Assembly: GCA_964544355.1 (NCBI GenBank) | Contig: CAZJAI010000001.1 | Location: 124,001 to 188,000, forward strand | Direction of reading: 5' to 3' | Length of the DNA: 64,000 nt | Source: Chaera sp964544355 | GTDB taxonomy: Bacteria; Patescibacteriota; Saccharimonadia; Saccharimonadales; Saccharimonadaceae | Shown: one piece after another, positions 8,297 to 15,440 of the stretch | How positions within the stretch are numbered: the stretch's first letter is position 1 | How the letters are laid out: the number at the start of each line of letters is the position of its first letter | Notes under the pieces: model-generated | The model's input: the letters and a program-made list of their open reading frames with translations, nothing else | What the model was told of the DNA's origin: nothing | Database searches by the model: none | Program-made: the position numbers and the translations under genes

Positions 8297-9933
8297 ACCC
8301 GCTGTTTGAGTTGGTTCTAAAAGCGCGGAACCTGCAGGGGGGTGAAGCGCGTCGGAGGTTTTTATCTCCAGGATACCGCGCCTTTCAGCACGACCCGTAC
8401 CTTCTGTCCGACATGATGCCGGCGGTACGGCGCCTGGAGGTGGCTCAAAAAAGCGGCGAGCGGGTGGTGATTTATGGGGATTACGACATAGACGGTCTCA
8501 CTGCCACCGCCCTTTTACTGGACGCTTTCTCGGCCTTTGGCATACGGGCCGATGCGTTTATTCCCAATCGTTTCGTAGAGGGATACGGTTTGAATGACGA
8601 CGCAATTCGTTCCCTCGCCGCAGCAGACGCCGGGCTGATCGTAACGGTTGACTGCGGTTCGCTGAGCCACGCGGAAGTTGATCTGGCCAATCAACTGGGC
8701 GTTGATATTATTGTGACCGATCACCACAGCGTAGCCGAAACCATGCCTAAAGCCGTGGCGACCGTTAACCCCAAGCGAACCGATCATAAATATCCTTTTA
8801 AAGATCTTGCGGGCGTAGGCGTAGCCTTTAAGCTGGTGCAGGCTATGCAGCAGAAAATGGAGGGGCTGCCTCCCGGCCAGGAAAAATGGCTGTTGGATCT
8901 GGTGGCCTTTGGCACCGTCTGCGACGTTGTCAGCCTGTTGGACGAGAACCGATGCAACGTTTACTGGGGACTGCAGGTTATCCAAAAAACTCGCCGTCCC
9001 GGACTGAAGGCCTTAATGGCGGTATCTGGTGTGAATCCTCAAAATATTAATGCCCGGTCGTTGGGTTTCGGGCTTGGCCCCCGGTTGAACGCGGCCGGAC
9101 GCCTGGAAACCGCCAAGCTTGGCCTTGATCTTTTGACGACTCGGGACGACGACGTCGCCCTTCGGTTGGCTCAAAAGCTGGACGAGTTGAACCGGGCGAG
9201 GCGCATCGAACAGGACAGGATTTTCGAGGAAGCGCTTCGTCAGGCCGCGCTTTTCGCTGAGGATCCGGTGTTGGTGCTGTCCGATCCCAGTTGGTCGCAT
9301 GGCGTGATCGGTATCGTGGCCGCCAGGATTATGGAGAAACTCAAAAAGCCCGTCTTTGTCTTGCAGGAGCTGGGCGGGGAAAGTAAGGGTTCCGGGCGCA
9401 GCTTCGGCGATTTTTCGGCGGTTGAGGCCATTAACACCTCGCGTCGGCATTTAATCAAAGGAGGCGGTCACGCCTATGCCGCGGGCGTGACGCTTAAAAC
9501 AGAGAAGATCAATGCTTTCAGGGCCTCGCTGAATCGGTTTTACCGCAAGCAGGCTTTTGCCGAACAGTTGGATCATTTCGAACCGAAGGCCGATGCTCAA
9601 GTTAAGTGTTCGGGCGATTTCACGGAGGAGCTGGTGCGGCTGCTTGGCCAACTGGAGCCTTATGGCCACGGCAATCCGGCGCCCGTATTCCGCTTGAGCG
9701 GCGCTACGGTGCTGCAGCGCCGGGAGATGGGCGACAGCAGTCAGCACCTCAAGCTGCTACTTAGAGACGCCGAAGGCCATAACTTCAGCCTGATAGCTTT
9801 TAATAAATCCGCCGAAGTACCCGCGGCAGTTGGCGATTCGGTTGAAGTCTGGCTTGAGCTAACGCTCAACGAATGGCAGGGCAGGCGGTCGGTTGAGGGG
9901 CGACTACTCAAGCTGAACGTGATACGTACTTAA
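8293..9933 (+). CDS. recJ: Single-stranded-DNA-specific exonuclease RecJ
   Basis: A DHH-superfamily 5'-3' exonuclease used in recombination and mismatch repair. Motif I is GDYDIDG (62-68), motif II VDCGS (119-123), and the DHH motif is in VTDHHS (141-146). Further metal-binding motifs follow, then the DHHA1 domain with GGHAYAAGVTL (about 397) and a C-terminal OB fold. 546 residues, normal length. It starts inside the stop of the winged-helix gene. The product is likely cytoplasmic and Mg/Mn dependent. Confidence 0.95.
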   Translation: MNPLFELVLKARNLQGGEARRRFLSPGYRAFQHDPYLLSDMMPAVRRLEVAQKSGERVVIYGDYDIDGLTATALLLDAFSAFGIRADAFIPNRFVEGYGLNDDAIRSLAAADAGLIVTVDCGSLSHAEVDLANQLGVDIIVTDHHSVAETMPKAVATVNPKRTDHKYPFKDLAGVGVAFKLVQAMQQKMEGLPPGQEKWLLDLVAFGTVCDVVSLLDENRCNVYWGLQVIQKTRRPGLKALMAVSGVNPQNINARSLGFGLGPRLNAAGRLETAKLGLDLLTTRDDDVALRLAQKLDELNRARRIEQDRIFEEALRQAALFAEDPVLVLSDPSWSHGVIGIVAARIMEKLKKPVFVLQELGGESKGSGRSFGDFSAVEAINTSRRHLIKGGGHAYAAGVTLKTEKINAFRASLNRFYRKQAFAEQLDHFEPKADAQVKCSGDFTEELVRLLGQLEPYGHGNPAPVFRLSGATVLQRREMGDSSQHLKLLLRDAEGHNFSLIAFNKSAEVPAAVGDSVEVWLELTLNEWQGRRSVEGRLLKLNVIRT

Positions 9934-9936
9934 ACC

Positions 9937-9958
9937 GCGGCCGGCCGGTGCCGCTTTT
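9937..9958 (+). terminator. Possible weak terminator after recJ
   Basis: GCGGC (9937-9941) pairs with GCCGC (9950-9954) and is followed by TTTT. A second hairpin (GTTTCGA 9968-9974 / TCGAAAC 9983-9989) follows. The T run is short, so confidence is low. Confidence 0.3.
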
Positions 9959-9993
9959 GCTCGGGCCGTTTCGAGTTTTTTGTCGAAACTTAG

Positions 9994-10022
9994 TTGCCAG
10001 TACCGGTTTAATCTGTTAAAAT
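9994..10022 (+). promoter_or_regulatory. Predicted promoter of rpsU-yqeY-adk-map
   Basis: TTGCCA (9994-9999), 17-base spacer, TAAAAT (10017-10022). The rpsU ATG follows ten bases later, so the leader would be about four bases and there is no SD. Confidence 0.65.
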
Positions 10023-10032
10023 CTCCTAAAGT

Positions 10033-10248
10033 ATGATTCAAGTAACCCGCAAAGACTCTAACGAGGCCAACGAGAACCTTATCCGGCGTTTCAGCCGCAA
10101 GGTGCTGCAATCGGGCGTGATCGCTACAGCCAAAGCTAACCAGCGATTTTACAAGCCCATCAGCAAGATCGAACGCCGCAAAAAGGCGATTATCCGCAAA
10201 GCCCGCAAAAGCGAAAAGCTTATGAAGGCGCGTCTCGGCCTGCGCTAG
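10033..10248 (+). CDS. rpsU: 30S ribosomal protein S21
   Basis: A 71-residue, strongly basic protein beginning MIQVTRKDSNEANENLIRRF, with the Lys/Arg-rich tail typical of bS21. It sits near the platform of the 30S subunit close to the 16S 3' end. rpsU followed by yqeY is a widely conserved pair. The gap to yqeY is one base. Confidence 0.95.
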   Translation: MIQVTRKDSNEANENLIRRFSRKVLQSGVIATAKANQRFYKPISKIERRKKAIIRKARKSEKLMKARLGLR

Positions 10249-10249
10249 T

Positions 10250-10690
10250 ATGGCACTGGATCTTCGGATCGACCAAGACATTAAAACCGCCATGCTAGGC
10301 GGCGATAAGCTGACTGCCGAGATACTTAAGGGAGTCAAAAACGCTGTTATCTACGCTCAGAAAAAAGCTGGCCGGCCGCTTGACGACTCTGAGATTGAAG
10401 CGGTACTGCAAACAGAGCAAAAAAGACGGGACGAGGCTGCCGAACTTTATCAACGCGGTGGCAATCAGCAGGCTGCCGACAAGGAGCGCCAAGAGAAGGC
10501 CATTATCGCCCGCTACCTGCCCTCTCCTCTGTCTGACGACGAACTGGAGGCGCTGGTTGACAGGGCCGCGGCTGACAAGCCCGGAACCGGCCTGGGGGAG
10601 CTAATCGCCGAGGTACGCCGGCTAGCCGGATCCAGAAGTGACGGCGCCAGAATTGCCGCAGCCGTCAGGAGGAAGCTGGGTCAGTCATGA
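10250..10690 (+). CDS. yqeY: GatB/YqeY domain protein
   Basis: 146 residues. A helical N-terminal domain (LRIDQDIKTAMLGGDKLTAEIL) and a YqeY tail domain with YLPSPLSDDELEALVDRA match stand-alone YqeY proteins. These share the C-terminal domain of GatB, the tRNA-dependent amidotransferase subunit, and are thought to interact with tRNA. The exact job is unknown. It starts one base after rpsU and its stop overlaps the adk start (ATGA), so it belongs to the rpsU operon. Confidence 0.9.
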   Translation: MALDLRIDQDIKTAMLGGDKLTAEILKGVKNAVIYAQKKAGRPLDDSEIEAVLQTEQKRRDEAAELYQRGGNQQAADKERQEKAIIARYLPSPLSDDELEALVDRAAADKPGTGLGELIAEVRRLAGSRSDGARIAAAVRRKLGQS

Positions 10691-11226
10691 TAATCCTAAC
10701 CGGTCCTCCAGGCTCCGGCAAAAGCGTGCAGGGCCAGTTGTTGTCGGCGCGACTAGGGTGGCGCTGGCTGAGTACCGGACAGCTGCTGCGCGATCAGAAG
10801 AATCCAGCCGTTATGGCCGAACTGGCAGCCGGGCGCATGATTGACGACGATTTAGTCAACCGGGTTATGGAACAGGCTCTCAACGATGCTGGCGGAATTG
10901 ATATGGTGGTGGCGGACGGTTTTCCCAGGCATCTTTCGCAGGCCGAGTGGCTGCTGGAAATTCTGCCGCGGCACGGGCGCGAGATTAACCGGGTGGTCGT
11001 GTTCGACGTGCCCGAAGAGGTGATCATTCAACGGTTGGCATTGCGCGGCCGGGCGGACGACAAACCGGAAATCATCAAAAACCGGATAGCCGACTATATC
11101 AGCCAGACAGAACCTATCCTGGATTTTTACCGCCAGCGCGGGCTGACTGTCTGCCGGCTGGACGGCAGGGGCAGCATCGACGATGTTTATGCACGCCTCC
11201 AAAAAATCATTGAGCAAGGTTGCTAA
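10687..11226 (+). CDS. adk: Adenylate kinase
   Basis: Catalyses AMP + ATP = 2 ADP. The P-loop GPPGSGKS is at 6-13, the AMP-binding TGQLLRDQ at about 37-44, and GFPRHLSQAEWL at about 79-90. The LID is the short type (RLALRGRADDKPEIIKNRI) without a zinc-binding Cys cluster. 179 residues, at the small end of the family. It overlaps yqeY by four bases, and map follows after five bases. Confidence 0.93.
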   Translation: MIILTGPPGSGKSVQGQLLSARLGWRWLSTGQLLRDQKNPAVMAELAAGRMIDDDLVNRVMEQALNDAGGIDMVVADGFPRHLSQAEWLLEILPRHGREINRVVVFDVPEEVIIQRLALRGRADDKPEIIKNRIADYISQTEPILDFYRQRGLTVCRLDGRGSIDDVYARLQKIIEQGC

Positions 11227-11231
11227 AGCGA

Positions 11232-12002
11232 ATGCCTACCCGAGTGGAAACTTTCACTAAAGTTAAAACTCCTTCCGAGATTGCCGATATGCGTGTCAGC
11301 GGTCGGATTCTGGCCGGCGTGTTAGAGACGATCAGGCAGCATGTCAAGCCGGGGGTGACTCAAAAAGAGGTCTCGGCTTTGGCCGGCCGCCAGCTGGCGG
11401 CTCTGGGAGGCCAACCGGTTTTTCTGAATTATCAGGGATATCCCGATATCATTTGTATCTCGGTGAACGATGCCGTGGTACACGGCATCCCCTCTGACCA
11501 GGAGTTTCAGGACGGCGACCTGACCGGTTTCGATTTCGGCGTTTCCTACAACGGCATGATTACCGATGGCGCTTTTAGTATGATTGTTGGCCAGCCAGCC
11601 GATCGTGAGCACTCCAGACTGGTTCAAGCTACCGAGGAATCCCTGCTCGCCGGTATCGGTGCGCTTCGAGACGGGGTCAGGGTTGGCGACATCGGCTATG
11701 CCGTATCCGAAGTCTTAAACCGATACGGTTACGGCATTGTTCGCGATCTGGTTGGTCACGGCGTGGGGCATCGTCTGCACGAGGATCCGGATATACCGAA
11801 CTATGGAACGATCGGCACCGGGCCGGTATTGTCTGCGGGGATGACTGTAGCCATAGAACCTATGGCCGCGCTGGGCGATGGCGGAGTGGTGGTTGACCAG
11901 GACGGCTGGACGGTCAGGACGGCCGATGGCAGCCTGAGCGCCCATTTTGAACATACTGTCCTGATCACCGATTCAGGTTCGGAAATTTTAACCAGGCTTT
12001 AA
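11232..12002 (+). CDS. map: Methionine aminopeptidase, type I
   Basis: Removes the initiator Met after deformylation. The five metal ligands of the pita-bread fold are visible: Asp101 (FDFG), Asp112 (ITDG), His176 (LVGHGVGH), Glu209 (AIEP) and Glu240 (HFEHTVL). No N-terminal zinc finger, so this is MetAP-Ia. 256 residues. I chose ATG 11232, just after adk. A TTG at 11220 would overlap adk. adk-map adjacency resembles the end of the spc ribosomal operon, although secY is not present here. Confidence 0.94.
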   Translation: MPTRVETFTKVKTPSEIADMRVSGRILAGVLETIRQHVKPGVTQKEVSALAGRQLAALGGQPVFLNYQGYPDIICISVNDAVVHGIPSDQEFQDGDLTGFDFGVSYNGMITDGAFSMIVGQPADREHSRLVQATEESLLAGIGALRDGVRVGDIGYAVSEVLNRYGYGIVRDLVGHGVGHRLHEDPDIPNYGTIGTGPVLSAGMTVAIEPMAALGDGGVVVDQDGWTVRTADGSLSAHFEHTVLITDSGSEILTRL

Positions 12003-12076
12003 ATATTTTTCCAGCTGCCTGGCTTGGCCGCGTTTTCTCTTTGCTTATCAAACGGCGGGTCGTCGATTGTCCTTGG

Positions 12077-12106
12077 TTGCTCAAAACCAGGCACAAGCTC
12101 TATACT
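12077..12106 (+). promoter_or_regulatory. Predicted promoter of ftsA
   Basis: TTGCTC (12077-12082), 18-base spacer, TATACT (12101-12106). ATG 12114 lies seven bases after the -10, so the mRNA should start at the AUG. No SD is present. Confidence 0.55.
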
Positions 12107-12113
12107 GTTGGTT

Positions 12114-13352
12114 ATGCAAGATCAGCCCTTTAAGTATGCTGTCGGCCTGGACGTCGGCACGACATCGGTTAAGTGCGTTGTCGGCCATCTTGAAGAGGGG
12201 TCGGCCGCTCCGACGATTATAGGCGTAGGCCGCCATCCCAATCACGGTATGCGAAAAGGCGTGGTGGTGAATATGGTCAATACCGCCCAGGCCATAGACA
12301 AAGCGCTTGAAGAAGCCGAGAGGGCGTCAGGGTATCAGATTAATTCCGCCACGCTGAGCATTAATGGCTCACATATTACCGGTATGGCCTCCAGGGGTGT
12401 AGTGGCCGTTGGCGGCGTCGGTAATCACGAAATAACCGCCCAGGATTTATCGAGGGCGCAAGAAGCGGCTACGGTGGTGCAGCTACCGCCCAACCGGGAA
12501 ATTCTGGATGTAACGCCTCGAGGTTACCAGCTGGATGGTCAGGAGAAGATCAAGGACCCGCTGGGCATGGTTGGCGTTCGCCTTGAAGTTGATGCCTACG
12601 TGATTACCGCTCTGAGTCCGCACGTCAAGAACCTCCAGCGAGCCTGCGAAATTACCCAGCTGACTCCCAGGCGAATGGTCACGCCGGCTATTGCCGCCAT
12701 GAAAGCGATGATTAGCGATCAACTGGCCGAGAATGGCGTATTAATTATGGATATCGGCGGTGCCACCACCAATCTGGCGGTTTATGAAGAGGGTGATTTG
12801 CAGCATGTATCGGTGTTGCCGGTGGGCAGTACCAATATTACCAACGACCTAGCGATTGGCCTGAAAACCGATATAGACGTGGCCGAAGCAGTCAAGTTGC
12901 AGTACTCCACCAAGCGGCCGCCCAAGATCAGCGTTCAATCAGGCGGGCAAAAACAGGTGTTCGATGGAGAGGAAGTTGAGGACATAGTTTCGGCCAGGCT
13001 GGAAGAAATCTTTGACATGGTTAATGACGAATTGAAAAAAATAGGCCGCCAGGCCAAACTGCCGGGAGGCGTAGTGCTGTGCGGCGGCGGAGCCAATTTA
13101 AGCGGAGTGGCTGAAGTCGCCAAAGACCAGCTGCTGTTGCCGGCTCGGCTGGGCAGGATACCCTCTTTGGCCGGCCTGGCGGATCAGGTATCCGACCCGG
13201 CGTTTGCCGCGGCGCTGGGGTTGATGATGGATGATCTTACGTCCTCGAACCAATCTAACGCGCGTTCGGCGAGATCTTCCGACGTATCGTCGGCGGCTTT
13301 CGGCGGCCTTTCTAAAAAGCTTGGCGGTCTGTTAAAAAAGTTTAGAGTATAA
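12114..13352 (+). CDS. ftsA: Cell division protein FtsA
   Basis: An actin-like ATPase that anchors FtsZ to the membrane. The phosphate-1 motif is GLDVGTTSVK (about 11-20) and the phosphate-2 region VLIMDIGGATTNLAVY. The inserted 1C subdomain and the adenosine motif GGVVLCGGGANLSG are present. The extreme C-terminus (SKKLGGLLKKFRV) is an amphipathic basic helix, as expected for the membrane-targeting sequence. 412 residues. I chose ATG 12114 because an upstream in-frame start at 12024 would lie before the promoter and adds non-homologous residues. It is followed by ftsZ, which has its own promoter. Confidence 0.95.
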   Translation: MQDQPFKYAVGLDVGTTSVKCVVGHLEEGSAAPTIIGVGRHPNHGMRKGVVVNMVNTAQAIDKALEEAERASGYQINSATLSINGSHITGMASRGVVAVGGVGNHEITAQDLSRAQEAATVVQLPPNREILDVTPRGYQLDGQEKIKDPLGMVGVRLEVDAYVITALSPHVKNLQRACEITQLTPRRMVTPAIAAMKAMISDQLAENGVLIMDIGGATTNLAVYEEGDLQHVSVLPVGSTNITNDLAIGLKTDIDVAEAVKLQYSTKRPPKISVQSGGQKQVFDGEEVEDIVSARLEEIFDMVNDELKKIGRQAKLPGGVVLCGGGANLSGVAEVAKDQLLLPARLGRIPSLAGLADQVSDPAFAAALGLMMDDLTSSNQSNARSARSSDVSSAAFGGLSKKLGGLLKKFRV

Positions 13353-13420
13353 ATTATTGGTACAGCCGGTCGGTTCCCAAAAAGCTTTTCGGGCAGTCGC
13401 ATAAATATATAGTTCTTAGT

Positions 13421-13448
13421 TTGTCATTGACATTTGGCAGTGTATACT
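13421..13448 (+). promoter_or_regulatory. Predicted promoter of ftsZ
   Basis: TTGTCA (13421-13426), 16-base spacer, TATACT (13443-13448). It gives a leader of about 25 bases that contains AGAGGAA as SD before ATG 13480. A second -35-like TTGACA at 13427 is too close to the -10 to be used with it. Confidence 0.55.
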
Positions 13449-13479
13449 AATTGTGAACAAAAGAGGAATTTAACGCTAC

Positions 13480-14700
13480 ATGCCTGAAATTAAACCCGCA
13501 GACATACAAACTTTCGCCAACATAAAAGTAGCCGGCGTGGGCGGCGCCGGCGGCCAAGCGGTTAACCGAATGAAGGACGCCGGCCTGAAGGGGGTGCAGT
13601 TCATCGCTGTCAATACCGATGCCCAAGCGCTACACAATTCGCTGGCTGACGTAAAAATCCATATCGGTAAAGAGACTACCAAAGGGCTGGGTGCGGGGGC
13701 CGACCCTGCCGTAGGTCAGAAAGCCGCCGAAGAATCGCGGGAAGAGATTAAAAAAGCCTTGGAAGGTGCCGACATGGTGTTCGTCACCATCGGCGCCGGC
13801 GGCGGCACCGGCAGTGGCGCCGGTCACATTGTGGCCGAAATTGCCAAACAGCTGGGTATTTTAGTGGTCGGAGTGGCCACCAAGCCGTTCAGCTTTGAGG
13901 GCGAAAAACGGCGGTTAAACGCCGAATGGGCCATTGCCCATCTTGGCAAACAGGTTGATACGCTGATTACCATACCTAACGATCGCCTGCTGCAGATTAT
14001 CGACAAGCGCACTCCGTTGCTTGAGACTTTTCGGGTGGCTGACGATGTACTGCGCCAAGGCGTGCAGGGCATTTCCGAGCTTATAACCGAGCACGGTCTG
14101 ATCAACCTGGATTTCGCTGACGTTAAGGCGATCATGAGTAATGCCGGCAGCGCCCTGATGGGGATTGGACGGGCCAGCGGCGACAACCGGGCGGTGTTAG
14201 CCGCTCAGCAGGCGATCGAGTCGCCGCTTATAGAGGTTTCGATTGATGGTGCCAGGGGCGTGCTGTTCAACGTTACCGGTGGTTACGACATGAGTATGAG
14301 TGAAATTCAGGAAGCTGCCGAAATTATTACTTCGGCTGTGGCTCCCGACGCCAATATAATCTTTGGCGCTACACTGAAGCCGGAGATGGAGGACGAACTG
14401 GTCATCACGGTGGTGGCTACCGGGTTTGACAGTGCTTATTTTCACGAAAAAGCTGCCTCGTTCGCTCCGATACCCGAGGCGGTTTCCGAACCGCGCCAAC
14501 CGGCCGAAGCAACCGCCGGCAGCCAGTTTACCGATGAAGACATAAGCAAAATTGATCTGGATTTGAACACTCAGCCGACGACAGCCGCTTTCGCCGAGGA
14601 GGAACCGGAGGGGAAAAATATCTGGAACTATGGCGAAGACGACGAGGCTGACGCGCCAGCATTTTTGCGCCGCCGCAAGAGAAAGAAAAATCAGGATTAA
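13480..14700 (+). CDS. ftsZ: Cell division protein FtsZ
   Basis: A tubulin-like GTPase that forms the division ring. The GTP-binding glycine motif GGGTGSGAG is at 107-115, and the T7 synergy-loop region follows in NLDFADVKAIM. A variable linker precedes the conserved C-terminal peptide (DAPAFLRRRKRKK), which binds FtsA. 406 residues. The basic run after AFLRRR is long, resembling a C-terminal variable tail. SD present. Confidence 0.97.
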   Translation: MPEIKPADIQTFANIKVAGVGGAGGQAVNRMKDAGLKGVQFIAVNTDAQALHNSLADVKIHIGKETTKGLGAGADPAVGQKAAEESREEIKKALEGADMVFVTIGAGGGTGSGAGHIVAEIAKQLGILVVGVATKPFSFEGEKRRLNAEWAIAHLGKQVDTLITIPNDRLLQIIDKRTPLLETFRVADDVLRQGVQGISELITEHGLINLDFADVKAIMSNAGSALMGIGRASGDNRAVLAAQQAIESPLIEVSIDGARGVLFNVTGGYDMSMSEIQEAAEIITSAVAPDANIIFGATLKPEMEDELVITVVATGFDSAYFHEKAASFAPIPEAVSEPRQPAEATAGSQFTDEDISKIDLDLNTQPTTAAFAEEEPEGKNIWNYGEDDEADAPAFLRRRKRKKNQD

Positions 14701-14739
14701 TCACAGATTTTCGGTTTTTTGCCGTTGTGCGAAAAACTA

Positions 14740-14769
14740 TTGTGCTCGTGCTATATGTAGGGTTATAGT
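14740..14769 (+). promoter_or_regulatory. nrdR promoter with candidate NrdR box in the spacer
   Basis: TTGTGC (14740-14745), 18-base spacer, TATAGT (14764-14769). The spacer holds CTATATGTAG (14751-14760), which fits the core of the NrdR box (CwAtATaTwG) at nine of ten positions. A weaker partner, CTACACTATG, lies at 14779-14788. This arrangement suggests NrdR repression of its own operon. The centre-to-centre distance of 28 bases differs from the 31-32 bases usual for paired boxes. Confidence 0.4.
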
Positions 14770-14843
14770 AGTGATTAGCTACACTATGGGAGGTGTAGAG
14801 CCAGTATTAACTTAAACCGAAGAGGAGCGACTAGCTAGCAGCC

Positions 14844-15329
14844 ATGAAGTGCCCGCATTGTCATCATCCCGATTCCAGGGTGGTGGAGTCTCGCGAGGCG
14901 GGGGATGGCGACGCAATCCGGCGGCGCCGTGAATGCTTGAACTGCCAGTATCGTTACACCACCTATGAGCGGACCGAGCGGCCGAATCTGGCTGTTGCCA
15001 AGAAGGATGGCAGCCGTGAGTTGTTCGACCGACAAAAGCTGTTTGTAGCCATTCATCGATCGGTAGGCAAGTTTCTAACCTCGGATCTGGAGATTGAAGA
15101 GATTATCGCCAAGGTTGAAAACGAGCTCTACGGGCTGGGATTGCAGGAGGTATCTTCCCGCCGTATCGGTGATCTGGTGCTGGAGGAACTGGGCCGCCGC
15201 AACGAGGTTGCCTATGTCCGGTTCGCCAGCGTTTACCGCGAGTTTAAGGATATCAGCGAATTCCAGGCGGTGCTTGACGATCTTAAGTCACGCCGGCTGC
15301 AAGCTGCCGGCCAAGCGGTCAAAAGTTAA
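14844..15329 (+). CDS. nrdR: Transcriptional repressor NrdR
   Basis: A nucleotide-sensing repressor of ribonucleotide reductase genes. An N-terminal zinc ribbon carries Cys3, Cys6, Cys31 and Cys34 (CPHC and CLNC). It is followed by an ATP-cone domain (VAKKDGSRELFDRQKLFVA, KVENELY). 161 residues, typical. SD AGAGGAG lies upstream at longer-than-usual spacing. The direct neighbour is the class II reductase, which it presumably regulates. Confidence 0.95.
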   Translation: MKCPHCHHPDSRVVESREAGDGDAIRRRRECLNCQYRYTTYERTERPNLAVAKKDGSRELFDRQKLFVAIHRSVGKFLTSDLEIEEIIAKVENELYGLGLQEVSSRRIGDLVLEELGRRNEVAYVRFASVYREFKDISEFQAVLDDLKSRRLQAAGQAVKS

Positions 15330-15440
15330 TACTCGTTCATATAACATTAGGGGTGCGCCGCAGCGGTTGGCAATCCGGCCTCTTGAGGCAACGCTCCAAA
15401 ACAAACATAACAAAACAATCTAAAGGAGGGTAAAGCAGCA

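Noticed and set aside
15330..15440. Possible cobalamin riboswitch before the B12-dependent RNR
   Set aside because: The gap is only 111 bases and I see no B12-box-like sequence or the required long fold.
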